Shown here one piece after another: positions 52,710-63,268 of a stretch of DNA of 64,000 bases (its first letter is position 1; each line of letters begins with the position of its first letter). Source of the DNA: Ramlibacter lithotrophicus (GTDB taxonomy: Bacteria > Pseudomonadota > Gammaproteobacteria > Burkholderiales > Burkholderiaceae_C); the NCBI RefSeq assembly GCF_012184415.1, contig NZ_VTOX01000004.1, positions 310,001 through 374,000 of the forward strand, read 5' to 3'. The notes under the pieces were generated by a model that saw only the letters and a list, made by a program, of their open reading frames with translations, searched no databases and was not told where the DNA came from. The translations under genes and the position numbers were made by a program.

Positions 52710-54398
52710 ATGAGTGCAGCAACCACCGACCGGCCCTGGCTCGGCGCCTACCCCGCCGGCGTTCCCGCCGACATCGACACCTCCCAGTACACCTCCCTGG
52801 TGCAATTGATGGAGGACAGCTTCCGCCAGTACGCGGACCGCACGGCCTACAGCTTCATGGGCCGGGACGTGAGCTTCGCCGAGACCGACCGCCTCAGCCG
52901 GGCATTCGCCGCCTACCTGCAGGGGCTGGGACTCGCGAAAGGCGATCGGGTCGCGATCATGATGCCCAACGTGCCGCAGTATCCGGTCGCGGTCGCCGCC
53001 ATCCTGCGGGCGGGGCTGGTGATCGTCAACGTCAATCCGCTGTACACGGCGCGCGAGCTGGAACACCAGCTCAAGGACTCCGGCGCCAAGGCCATCGTGA
53101 TCATCGAGAACTTCGCGCACACGCTGCAGCAGTGCATGGCCAAGACCCAGGTGCAGCACGTGGTGCTGGCGGCGATGGGCGACCAGCTCGGCGGTTTGAA
53201 GGGCGCGCTGGTCAACTACGTCGTGCGCAAGGTCAAGAAGATGGTGCCGGCGTTCGACCTGCCGCAGGCCGTGCGTTTCAACCAGGCGATCGCGCAGGGC
53301 GCGAAGGCGGCGTTCCGCAAGCCGGAGATCAAGGCCGACGACATCGCGGTGCTGCAGTACACGGGCGGCACCACCGGCGTGTCCAAGGGCGCCGTGCTGC
53401 TGCATCGCAACATCATCGCCAACCTGCTGCAGTCGCAGGCGTGGAACCAGCCGGTCATGGACAAGGTGCCGGCCGGCGAGCAGCCCACGGCGATCTGCGC
53501 GCTGCCGCTGTACCACATCTTCGCCTTCACGGTGGGGATGATGCTGAACATGCGCACCGGCGGGAAGCTGATCCTGATCCCGAACCCGCGCGATCTCGCC
53601 GGCACGCTCAAGGAGCTGGCCAAGCACAAGTTCCACAGCTTTCCGGCCGTCAACACGCTATTCAACGGGCTGGCCCACCATCCCGATTTCGGCAAGGTCG
53701 ACTGGAAGAACCTCAAGGTGTCCGTCGGCGGCGGCATGGCGGTGCAAGGCGCCGTCGCGAAGCTGTGGCTGGAGAAGACCGGCTGCCCGATCTGCGAAGG
53801 CTACGGCCTGTCCGAGACCTCGCCCTCGGCCAGCTGCAATCCGACCACCAGCACCGAGTTCACCGGGACCATCGGCGTGCCGCTGCCCTCCACCTGGATG
53901 AAGTGCATCGACGACGCAGGCAACGAGGTGCCGGCCGGCCAGCCGGGCGAGATCGCGATCAAGGGCCCGCAGGTGATGGCCGGCTACTGGCAGCGGCCCG
54001 ACGACACGGCCAAGGTCATGACGGCGGACGGCTATTTCAAGAGCGGCGACATCGGCACCATGGACGAGCGCGGCTACTTCAAGATCGTCGACCGCAAGAA
54101 GGACATGGTGCTGGTGTCCGGCTTCAACGTGTACCCGAACGAGGTGGAGGAGGTGGTCGCCATGCTCGACGGCGTGCTCGAATGCGCCGTGGTCGGCGTG
54201 CCCGACGAGAAGACGGGCGAGGCGGTGAAGCTCGTCATCGTCAGGAAGGATCCGGCGCTGACGGAGGACAAGGTGCGCGAGTACTGCAAGGCCAACCTCA
54301 CCGGCTACAAGCAGCCCAAGGTGGTCGAGTTCCGGACCGACCTGCCGAAGACGCCGGTGGGCAAGATCCTGCGGCGCGAACTGCGGGACGCGAAGTAG
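52710..54398 (+). CDS. fadD: Long-chain fatty acid-CoA ligase
   Basis: FadD activates fatty acids to acyl-CoA with ATP at the inner membrane for beta-oxidation. The 562-residue product has the AMP-binding P-loop YTGGTTGVSKGAVLLH near residue 213, the GYGLSETSP motif, SGDIGTMDERGYFKIVDRKKDMV and the C-terminal catalytic Lys in KTPVGKILRRELR. Size and motifs match FadD rather than short-chain ligases. It has its own spacing of 150 bases from pntB and ends 22 bases before the convergent mtnA. Confidence 0.93.
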   Translation: MSAATTDRPWLGAYPAGVPADIDTSQYTSLVQLMEDSFRQYADRTAYSFMGRDVSFAETDRLSRAFAAYLQGLGLAKGDRVAIMMPNVPQYPVAVAAILRAGLVIVNVNPLYTARELEHQLKDSGAKAIVIIENFAHTLQQCMAKTQVQHVVLAAMGDQLGGLKGALVNYVVRKVKKMVPAFDLPQAVRFNQAIAQGAKAAFRKPEIKADDIAVLQYTGGTTGVSKGAVLLHRNIIANLLQSQAWNQPVMDKVPAGEQPTAICALPLYHIFAFTVGMMLNMRTGGKLILIPNPRDLAGTLKELAKHKFHSFPAVNTLFNGLAHHPDFGKVDWKNLKVSVGGGMAVQGAVAKLWLEKTGCPICEGYGLSETSPSASCNPTTSTEFTGTIGVPLPSTWMKCIDDAGNEVPAGQPGEIAIKGPQVMAGYWQRPDDTAKVMTADGYFKSGDIGTMDERGYFKIVDRKKDMVLVSGFNVYPNEVEEVVAMLDGVLECAVVGVPDEKTGEAVKLVIVRKDPALTEDKVREYCKANLTGYKQPKVVEFRTDLPKTPVGKILRRELRDAK

Positions 54399-54420
54399 CG
54401 CGGGGACCCGCCCGGGGCTT

Positions 54421-55475
<1,055 letters not shown>

Positions 55476-55479
<4 letters not shown>

Positions 55480-56138
55480 GGCTGGCGCGGCTCCGGTTCG
55501 GCCTGGCGGCCATAGGTCTTGAACTTCTCCATCACCTCGGCCATCTGCTCCGGGGAGAGATGGCGCGGCTCGCCGATCTGTCGGGCGCGCCAGTACTGCT
55601 CGCACAGGCTCTCCACCTCGACGCACAGCGCCAGTGCCTGCTCCAGGCCCGCGCCGGCGGCGATCATCCCGTGGTTGCCCAGCAGGCAGGCGCGGCGGTC
55701 CTGCAGCGCCGCCAGCGCGTGGTCGGACAGCTCCTGGGTGCCGAACAGCGCGTAAGGCGCGCAGCGGATCGTGTCCCCGCCGGCCGCGGCAATCATGTAA
55801 TGGAACGGCGGCACGTCCAGCCCGAGGCAGGCCAGCGTGGTCGCGAACGGTGAATGGACGTGCACCACCGCGTGCAGTTCGGGCCTGGCCCGCAGGATGT
55901 CGCGGTGGAAACGCCATTCGCTGGAGGGGCGGCCGGTGCCGATCACGTCGCCGCTCGCGGCCAGCCGCACGATCGCCTGCGCCGTCAGCTCGCGCGCCGG
56001 GACGCCCGAGGGCGTCACCAGCAGGCCGTCGTCGCAGCGCGCGCCCACGTTGCCCGAGGTGCCGCGGTTCAACCCGCGCGCGTCCAGTTCGCGCGCGGCT
56101 TCCACCATGGCGCGCCGCAGCGCGGCTTCGTCGCTCAC
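55476..56138 (-). CDS. Class II aldolase, DHAP-shunt (Ald2-like) or MtnB-like
   Basis: The 220-residue product belongs to the class II aldolase/adducin family. Zinc ligands lie in HVHSPFATTLA (about 97) and GNHGM (about 155), and the phosphate-binding GLNRGTSGNVGAR lies near residue 25. In MtnB dehydratases the same fold acts in the methionine cycle. In operons of mtnP, aldolase and mtnA without mtnC, D or K, it cleaves the ribulose phosphate to DHAP and an aldehyde (the DHAP shunt). No mtnC, mtnD or mtnE is encoded here, which favours the aldolase role. Confidence 0.85.
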
Positions 56139-56153
56139 GTCAGCCGCCCGGCG

Positions 56154-57044
<891 letters not shown>

Positions 57045-57253
57045 GGCCGCGACCCGGCCCGGGCCGGGAACTGCGGCGGCAGCGCGGCGCGCCCGGTCAT
57101 GGCGAGGAAGTGCGGCAGGCAGCGGCGTGGCGGCGACAGGTGAGTCATGGGCGTGCTGGGCGTCTCTTGCGGATCCAGGACAGCAGGTGCGGCGGCGATG
57201 CCGCCCGCATGGTGCGTCGGTGGGGCGATTCTAGGGCCGCGCCGCGCCTGGCC

Positions 57254-57958
57254 TCATCGCGGGAATTCCCATGTCGCGCCCAGCGTCCAGTCGGACGCGC
57301 CGGGGCCGCTCAGGCGCTGCGCCCGGCTCAGGTCGATGCTCCAGCCCTCGCGGAAAGTCCACCGGGCACCGGCCCGCAGGAAATGCGTCTGCTCGGCCCG
57401 GAATCGTTCCAGGACCAGCGTCCAGTCCGGCTGCGGCGTCCACTCGACGGACGCGCCATGGCGCGCCTGGTCGCCGGCCCGGTGCAGGAAGTCCCGGCCG
57501 AGGTTGAAGTGCAGGGACAGGTCGTCGCGCGGCGCCCAGGTCGCCAGCGCCAGCACGGTGCTGCCCTGGTAGCGCGGCCGCACGCGTGCCTGCCACACTG
57601 GCGCCAGCACGACGCCGAGGCTGACGCCGGTCGCCGCCTCGGTGGCCCACTTGGCTGCAAGCCCGTAACCTGTGGCGCTGCTGCCGGCTGCGCGGGCGTA
57701 GTCCGCGCCGGCCGAGAGTTCGACCGGGCCGACGCGGCAGCCGGCCCCGGCGTGCAGCAGGCGTTCGCCGCCGCCCCGCGCGATCCAGCTTTCCACCTTG
57801 CAGGCGCCTTCGTCCAGGATCGCGGCATCGTCCACCGCGTGGTGGCCACCGGCACCCCAGGCGACTGTGGCGGAGGCCAGCGCCGCCAGGGCGGCGAGCC
57901 GCCGCAGCACTTCGGTGCGGCGGGCGCAGGGTGCGGCCGTCGTCGTTTGCAAAGCCAT
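57254..57958 (-). CDS. Predicted small outer-membrane barrel or periplasmic protein
   Basis: From ATG 57958 the product is 234 residues with a signal peptide (RLAALAALASATVAWGAGG). The rest alternates in short strands ending in aromatic residues (TYLALATWAPRD-type blocks, TLGATWEFPR at the C-terminus), consistent with an eight- to ten-stranded barrel. HHAVDDAAILDEGACKVESW near the mature N-terminus includes His and a Cys. It resembles unassigned proteobacterial 'transporter'-like outer-membrane proteins. Function unknown. Confidence 0.65.
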   Translation of the reverse strand: MALQTTTAAPCARRTEVLRRLAALAALASATVAWGAGGHHAVDDAAILDEGACKVESWIARGGGERLLHAGAGCRVGPVELSAGADYARAAGSSATGYGLAAKWATEAATGVSLGVVLAPVWQARVRPRYQGSTVLALATWAPRDDLSLHFNLGRDFLHRAGDQARHGASVEWTPQPDWTLVLERFRAEQTHFLRAGARWTFREGWSIDLSRAQRLSGPGASDWTLGATWEFPR

Positions 57959-58056
57959 GGTGAGCCCCGTCGTTCTTGTGCGTCCCACTATAGAGACGAG
58001 AGAACCCGCCGGCCGCGGCGCGAAGCCGGCCGTTGTCGCAGATCAAGCGATCCGGG

Positions 58057-59043
58057 TCAGCGCAGCCAGCCGCGCTTGCGGAAATACCACATCGGCACCA
58101 GCGCGCTCGCGACCATCAGCACCAGGGCGAACGGATAGCCCCAGGCCTGGTCCAGCTCGGGCATGTGGCGGAAGTTCATCCCGTACAGGCTCGCGACCAG
58201 CGTCGGCGGCAGCAGCGCCACGCTGGCCACCGAGAAGATCTTGATGATCTTGTTCTGGTTGATGTTGATGAAGCCGACCGTCGCGTCCATCAGGAAGTTG
58301 ATCTTGTCGAACAGGAAGGCGGTGTGGTTGTCCAGCGACTCGATGTCGCGCAGGATCTGGCGCGCCTCCTCGAACTGGCCGGCGCTGAGCATGCGGCTGC
58401 GCATCATGAAGCTGACGGCCCGCCGCGTGTCCATGACGTTGCGGCGGATCCGGCCGTTCAGGTCTTCCTGGCGCGCGATCTCGCCCAGCACCTCGCCGGC
58501 CAGGGTGTCGGTCACCTCGCCCGCGAGCACCTGGCGGCTGACCTTTTCCAGCTCGTCGTAGATGCCCTCGAGCGCGTCGGCGGAATATTCCGCGTCGGCG
58601 TCGAACAGCTTCAGCAGCACTTCCCTGGCGTCCTCGATCAGCCCGGGCGCCCGCCGCGCCCGCAGCCGCAGCAGCCGGAACACCGGCACGTCCTCGTCGT
58701 GGATCGAGAACAGCACGCCCTTGCTCTTGAGGGCGTCGTTCATCAGGTTGAGGATGAAGGCGACGCGGACGGTGCGCGGCTCTTCGTCGTCGGCGATCAG
58801 GAAGTCGCTGCGGATGTGCAGCTCGCCGTTGTCTTCCTCGTAGAAGCGCGCTGACTCCTCGATGTCCTCGTCCATCGCGTCCTCGGGGATGGACAGGCCG
58901 AAGTACTGCTTGATCCAGCGCTTTTCCTCGACGCTCGGCGCCTCCAGGTCGACCCAGATCGGCTGGAACCTGGAGAGCTCCTCCAGCGACTCGATCTCCT
59001 CCTGGAAGAGCCGGCCGTTGGCGAGCGTGAAGACGTTGAGCAT
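58057..59043 (-). CDS. corA: CorA magnesium/cobalt channel
   Basis: The 328-residue product has the cytoplasmic funnel domain (about 1-265), with long helices rich in Glu/Asp, and two C-terminal membrane helices carrying the selectivity loop YGMNF near residue 300. It forms pentamers that import Mg2+. The MDEDIEESARFYEEDNG acidic stretch is typical. Ten bases separate it from the patatin gene upstream on the same strand. Confidence 0.95.
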   Translation of the reverse strand: MLNVFTLANGRLFQEEIESLEELSRFQPIWVDLEAPSVEEKRWIKQYFGLSIPEDAMDEDIEESARFYEEDNGELHIRSDFLIADDEEPRTVRVAFILNLMNDALKSKGVLFSIHDEDVPVFRLLRLRARRAPGLIEDAREVLLKLFDADAEYSADALEGIYDELEKVSRQVLAGEVTDTLAGEVLGEIARQEDLNGRIRRNVMDTRRAVSFMMRSRMLSAGQFEEARQILRDIESLDNHTAFLFDKINFLMDATVGFININQNKIIKIFSVASVALLPPTLVASLYGMNFRHMPELDQAWGYPFALVLMVASALVPMWYFRKRGWLR

Positions 59044-59053
59044 TGGCGCAGGA

Positions 59054-60262
59054 TTATGCCGTGACGACCTCGAAATGAGCGAGGAGTTCGTCCTTGCGCG
59101 CGTACGCGTCCTGCGCCCCGAGCTGCATCAGCGACTGCACGAAGCGCGGCTCGAACAGCAGGTAGCTGGCCATCGCGCCGCCGCCGCGCAACGCGCCGAG
59201 CGCGCGTAGCGCACGCCGCAGCTGCACGGGCAGCTCGCCGACCGATCCCTGCGCCAGGGCGTCGAGGGATTGCGACGGCTGGATGGCGAGCACCTCCACG
59301 CTGCGATACGGCAGCACGCCGGCGACCTCGCGCGGCAGCTGGCGGAGCGTCCGGGTCACCCGCTGGGCCTGTTCGACGTCCGCCTGCAAGGTGTCGTGGA
59401 ACACGCTGGCCATGGCGTGGCCGGCGATGCCGCCGAACGTCGGCTGGCGCGCCGGCCCGCCGGCATTCGCTTCGCCGAACCCGGAGCGCTGTGGTTGCCC
59501 CACCCCGACCACGAGCACGCGGTGGGCGCCCAGGTGCAGCGCCGACGACAGCGGCGAGATCTGGCGCATCGAGCCGTCGCCGAAGTATTCGCGCCGGCCG
59601 TCGACCCACAGCGGCGTCGCGGGGAACAGGAACGGAATCGCGCTGGAAGCCATCAGGTGCTCGATGGTGAGGGGCTGGAATTCGGCCCGGCGGCCGGGGC
59701 GGTTCCAGATCTCCGCGCTGCGGTCGCGCGCCGCATGGCAGAAGGTCCAGTGCACGCCCGTCGTGTAGCTGGACGCCGTCACGGCCACCGCGTCGATGGC
59801 GCCGGACTGCAGCGACTCGTCGATGCCCCCCAGCGCAATGTTCCGGTGCAGGGTGTCGACCAGCGGCATGGTGTCGAGGATGGCGCCATGCCCTTGCGCC
59901 CGGCGCCACAGTGCCAGGGCGGCGGCGACGCGGCTCATGCGCACCCAGGCCGGCAGGCGCAGGTCGTACACGTGGGGCGATCGCAGGCCGTGCCAGAACT
60001 GCGCCAGGTGGTCGAACGCGTGCAGCCCGGTCGACGCGGCGCTTGCCAGGTAGGCGGCATTGAGTGCTCCCGCCGACGTGCCCACCAGCACCTGGAACGG
60101 AAAGCGGCCCGCCGCGCCGTTCTGCAGCCGCAGCATCGAGGCCAGGGCCTGCAGCACGCCGACCTGGTAGGCCGTCCGGGCGCCGCCGCCCATCAGGACG
60201 AGCGCGTGCGTTGGCCGGCCGGGCCGGGTCAGGCCCGCGTGAATGATGGTTTCCAGGCTCAT
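59054..60262 (-). CDS. Patatin-like phospholipase
   Basis: The 402-residue product has the patatin catalytic elements: the oxyanion hole GGGARTAYQVG near residue 25, the nucleophile elbow GTSAG near 63, and the Asp partner in YFGDGSMRQ near 225. Such enzymes hydrolyse acyl ester bonds of lipids. No signal peptide is evident, so action at the inner membrane face is likely. It is cotranscribed with corA. Confidence 0.9.
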   Translation of the reverse strand: MSLETIIHAGLTRPGRPTHALVLMGGGARTAYQVGVLQALASMLRLQNGAAGRFPFQVLVGTSAGALNAAYLASAASTGLHAFDHLAQFWHGLRSPHVYDLRLPAWVRMSRVAAALALWRRAQGHGAILDTMPLVDTLHRNIALGGIDESLQSGAIDAVAVTASSYTTGVHWTFCHAARDRSAEIWNRPGRRAEFQPLTIEHLMASSAIPFLFPATPLWVDGRREYFGDGSMRQISPLSSALHLGAHRVLVVGVGQPQRSGFGEANAGGPARQPTFGGIAGHAMASVFHDTLQADVEQAQRVTRTLRQLPREVAGVLPYRSVEVLAIQPSQSLDALAQGSVGELPVQLRRALRALGALRGGGAMASYLLFEPRFVQSLMQLGAQDAYARKDELLAHFEVVTA

Positions 60263-60336
60263 GCCCCGCGCCGGCGGCTGCCCGCGCTCTCCTCGGCCGC
60301 AATGGTAGGGGAAGAAGATGCCCGGCGGAACCGGCT

Positions 60337-60864
60337 TCAGCCCGGGGGGTGCTTCCGGGCCGAGGGGACGGGCGGGCTCGCGCCGTCGCGCCGGATCACG
60401 CTGATCTGGCCGTCGTTCTCCATGGTCGCGGCCTTGACCTGTTCCAGCGAGTCCAGGCCATGTTCGCGCAACTGGGACATCAACTCCTCGACGGTGATGA
60501 ACTCGCGTCGCATGTTGCGGCGCAACAGCCGACCGTCGCGCACCAGCGGCAGCGGCTGCGGCTCGAGCACGCGGCGCAGGCTCGCGAACCGCCAGGTCGC
60601 GAAGTCCACCAGCCAGTTCCAGCCGGCGATCGTGGCGACCAGAAGACAGCCTTCGGTGATCGACTCGTAGCTGCCCGCCATCGCGTTCTGCGCGGCGTCC
60701 GCGATCAGCACCAGCAGCAGCACGTCGGCGATGCCGATGGAGCCGACGTCGCGCCGCAGGACGAAGCGGAACAGCAGGAACAGGAACCAGTACATCACCG
60801 TGCCGCGGACGACGAGCTCCAGCGGGTGCACGCCGATCGAGAAGAGCGCGCCGAAATCAGGCAC
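60337..60864 (-). CDS. DUF421/YetF-family membrane protein
   Basis: From GTG 60864 (GGGAAG upstream, overlapping the isochorismatase stop) the product is 175 residues. Three hydrophobic segments (MYWFLFLLFRFVL, IGIADVLLLVLIADAAQNAM, ESITEGCLLVATIAGWNWLVDF in part) precede the DUF421 soluble domain with LVRDGRLLRRNMRREFITVEELM. The usual sequence between segments one and two is GKR...; here it reads LRRDVGSIGIAD. The family's role is unclear, possibly in stress or spore-related membranes. A GTG at 60888 is less likely. Confidence 0.82.
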   Translation of the reverse strand: MPDFGALFSIGVHPLELVVRGTVMYWFLFLLFRFVLRRDVGSIGIADVLLLVLIADAAQNAMAGSYESITEGCLLVATIAGWNWLVDFATWRFASLRRVLEPQPLPLVRDGRLLRRNMRREFITVEELMSQLREHGLDSLEQVKAATMENDGQISVIRRDGASPPVPSARKHPPG

Positions 60865-61489
60865 GGGCTTCCCGGGCCGGGCGGTCACGCCGCGCCGTCG
60901 TCGATTCGGCCGTGTCGCACTTGAGCACGTCGGCCATGTAGGCGAGGCTGGCCGCCTTCGCTTGCGCAGACTCGGCGGCGGTGCAGTCGGACGGCACCCA
61001 GACCTCGTATTCACGCAGGAAGGCGTCGCCGGCTGTCAGCTGCACGCACATGTCGGTGGCCAGCCCGCAGATCACCAGTTCACGCGCCTGCATCTCGCGC
61101 AGCAGCAGCTCCAGGGGCGAGGCGTAGAAGGCGGAGTGGCGCGGCTTGAGGATGGTGAGGTCGTCCGCCTGCGGGTACAGCAGCCGCGCGATCTCGCCGG
61201 CGGGTCCCTGCATGCCCAGGCAGGTGGCGACGAGGCTGTGAAAGTCGGACTGCCACACCCCGTAGTTGTCGTTGGCGAAGATGGTGAGCACGCCCTGGCC
61301 GGCCAGCCGCTGCTTGAGCGCCGCCGTGGCCCGCGCGGCTTCCACGGCGGCCGGCGCCAGGTGCTCGCCGCCGGGGAAATCCAGGGGGTTGACGAAGTCG
61401 ACCAGGAGCAGGACGCGCTCGCTTCGGGCGAGCCGAGCCGGCTTCAGGCCCGAGGGTGGCACGGGGGTTGGAGGTGGCATGCCGCCCAT
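60857..61489 (-). CDS. Isochorismatase-family cysteine hydrolase
   Basis: The 210-residue product has the catalytic Asp in LLVDFVNPLDF (about 30), Lys in ILKPRHSAFYASPL (about 115) and Cys in GLATDMCVQLTAGDA (about 147), the triad of isochorismatase-like hydrolases. Substrate could be a nicotinamide, ureido or other small amide. The first residues are Pro-rich, so an internal start at 61480 is possible. It overlaps the DUF421 gene by eight bases. Confidence 0.9.
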   Translation of the reverse strand: MGGMPPPTPVPPSGLKPARLARSERVLLLVDFVNPLDFPGGEHLAPAAVEAARATAALKQRLAGQGVLTIFANDNYGVWQSDFHSLVATCLGMQGPAGEIARLLYPQADDLTILKPRHSAFYASPLELLLREMQARELVICGLATDMCVQLTAGDAFLREYEVWVPSDCTAAESAQAKAASLAYMADVLKCDTAESTTARRDRPAREARA

Positions 61490-61659
61490 TTTCGGCAGGC
61501 CTCAGCAGCTGGGGGCTTCGCGAACCCTACAGAGTGCGCAGGACAAATCCTACAGCTGAGCGTCGACCTGTCCGACATACCGGTTGAGGCGCAGCCCCTA
61601 AATTTGCTCTTGTCCATTCCCGCCCCCGGACAGGGAGTGGGGCACCCAAGGAGTTTTCC

Positions 61660-61851
61660 ATGATCCAGCTGGCGACCGCACCGAACGCAAGCGCTACGAG
61701 CTACCGGCCGGCCCCGAACGACGGCAAGGGATCGACTTTCGATGCGCCCCGGGGCCGTACGGCCCGCGCCTGGCCGTTCCCCAGCCGGTACGCAGTGCGC
61801 GCCGCGCAACCCCAGAGCCAGAAACCCGCCGCCAACGACAGCGGCAGCTGA
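61660..61851 (+). CDS. Small hypothetical protein
   Basis: A 63-residue product starts at ATG 61660 after AAGGAG. It is polar, rich in Ala, Pro, Arg and Ser (for example [20 protein letters not shown]), with no predicted fold. The clear ribosome-binding site, upstream motif and a second small gene 18 bases later support expression. Family unknown. Confidence 0.55.
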   Translation: MIQLATAPNASATSYRPAPNDGKGSTFDAPRGRTARAWPFPSRYAVRAAQPQSQKPAANDSGS

Positions 61852-61869
61852 TCGCACGGAGAGAGCACC

Positions 61870-62040
61870 ATGAACAAGGAACCCAAGTCCCCGAACCGCA
61901 CCTCGGACACGCCGCGCGACAAGCCCATGAGCGAGCGCACCGAGCATGCCAATCTCGAGCGCCCTGGCGCGCAGGCTCATCCGCGCGCACGCGGCGGCTG
62001 GAACCATCCCGATCCGGCTGCGGCCTGGCTCATGCGCTGA
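61870..62040 (+). CDS. Small hydrophilic protein
   Basis: A 56-residue product starts at ATG 61870 after GGAGAGAG. It is strongly hydrophilic, with Pro/Arg/Glu/His content ([20 protein letters not shown], then [15 protein letters not shown] and a C-terminal [15 protein letters not shown]). It resembles intrinsically disordered stress peptides. A terminator follows 20 bases later, so it forms a two-gene unit with the preceding small gene. Confidence 0.6.
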   Translation: MNKEPKSPNRTSDTPRDKPMSERTEHANLERPGAQAHPRARGGWNHPDPAAAWLMR

Positions 62041-62060
62041 CCGGGCGCGGCAGACGACGG

Positions 62061-62089
62061 AAGCGGCCCCGAGGGGCCGCTTTGCTTTT
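62061..62089 (+). terminator. Rho-independent terminator after small genes
   Basis: A 10-base stem (AAGCGGCCCC / GGGGCCGCTT) with a two-base loop is followed by TGCTTTT. Confidence 0.8.
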
Positions 62090-62336
62090 GGAACACCGGT
62101 TTCGGCGCCGGCGCCTTGCGCGTCCGCGACCTTGCTCCAACTCCACATCCTACCCGGCGGCGGGCCGACCGACAAAGCGTTTCACGTGGGCCTGCAGGCC
62201 TCACGGAATTGGATTGCTTTTCGACCTGGCGGGGCGCATAGTGGGTCGACCCCAGAGACAGAGAGATACCGGTTCCGGCGCGCGGCCCCCAAGGCCGGGC
62301 AGTTCAACCAGAGAGAGCGCAACAAGGAGGCTACTC

Positions 62337-62666
62337 ATGAACCTGACGATCAGCGGTCACCATCTCGCAGTCACCCCGGCACTGAGGAATTACGTGACCA
62401 CCAAGCTTGATCGGATCACTCGTCATTTCGACCAGGTCGTCGGCATCAAGGTGCTGCTGACGGTGGAAAAGCAGAAGGAAAAGGAAAGGCGCCAACGAGC
62501 TGAATGCAAGATTCACGTCAAGGGCAACGACATGTTCGCCGAGAGTTCGCATGAAGACCTGTACGCCGCGCTGGACGAACTGGTCGACAAGCTGGACCGC
62601 CAGGTGTGGAAGCACAAGAGCCGGATGCAGGACCACCACCACGAGACCCAGAAGCGCCTGAGCTGA
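62337..62666 (+). CDS. hpf: Ribosome hibernation-promoting factor (short form)
   Basis: HPF/RaiA binds the 30S decoding site and stores ribosomes in stationary phase. The 109-residue product has the beta-alpha fold [29 protein letters not shown] and a charged C-terminal helix pair ([21 protein letters not shown] in part). AAGGAGG precedes ATG 62337. It lies in the conserved hpf-ptsN-hprK order. The sigma-54 gene rpoN, often directly upstream, is not here. Confidence 0.95.
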   Translation: MNLTISGHHLAVTPALRNYVTTKLDRITRHFDQVVGIKVLLTVEKQKEKERRQRAECKIHVKGNDMFAESSHEDLYAALDELVDKLDRQVWKHKSRMQDHHHETQKRLS

Positions 62667-62686
62667 GCGCCGCCTCGCCAGAGCCA

Positions 62687-62709
62687 AGCCGCCGCTGGCG
62701 GCTTTTTTT
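62687..62709 (+). terminator. Rho-independent terminator after hpf
   Basis: Stem AGCCGCC/GGCGGCT with a GCT loop and seven T. It separates hpf from ptsN. Confidence 0.88.
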
Positions 62710-62797
62710 CGCCCGTTCACGGCTGAGCCGGGCGCCGGCCATGGCCGGGGCCGGTGCACCCGGCACCCGCGGTGCATAATGGAAAACCCCCGAAACC

Positions 62798-63268
62798 ATG
62801 AATCGCCTCGCGTCCATCCTGCCCGCCGCCCAAGTGCTCGTGAACGTCGACGCGACCAGCAAGAAGCGCGCTTTCGAGGAGGCCGGCCTGCTGTTCGAGA
62901 ACCTGCACGGCCTGTCGCGGGCGCTGATCACCGACAGCCTGTTCGCGCGCGAGCGCCTCGGCTCGACGGGGCTCGGCCACGGCGTCGCCATCCCGCACGG
63001 GCGGATCAAGGGACTCAAGGCGCCGATGGCGGCGCTGTTCCGGCTGGAGCAGCCGATCGGTTTCGACGCGCCCGACGAGAAGCCGGTCAATCTCCTGATC
63101 TTCCTGCTGGTGCCGGAGGCGGCGACGCAGAAGCACCTGGAGATCCTCTCGGAGATCGCCGAGCTGCTGAGCGATGCGCCGCTGCGGGAGAAGATCAAGG
63201 CCTGCACCGACGCGGCCGAACTCCACCAGCTGATCGCCACCTGGCAGTCCGCCCAACCAGCGCCGTGA
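62798..63268 (+). CDS. ptsN: Nitrogen-regulatory PTS protein EIIA(Ntr)
   Basis: PtsN takes phosphate from PtsO and regulates potassium, nitrogen and stress functions. The 156-residue product has the phospho-acceptor His in [16 protein letters not shown] near residue 67 and the ending [21 protein letters not shown] about 20 bases before the ATG may be a -10 box. It overlaps hprK by four bases. Confidence 0.95.
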   Translation: MNRLASILPAAQVLVNVDATSKKRAFEEAGLLFENLHGLSRALITDSLFARERLGSTGLGHGVAIPHGRIKGLKAPMAALFRLEQPIGFDAPDEKPVNLLIFLLVPEAATQKHLEILSEIAELLSDAPLREKIKACTDAAELHQLIATWQSAQPAP

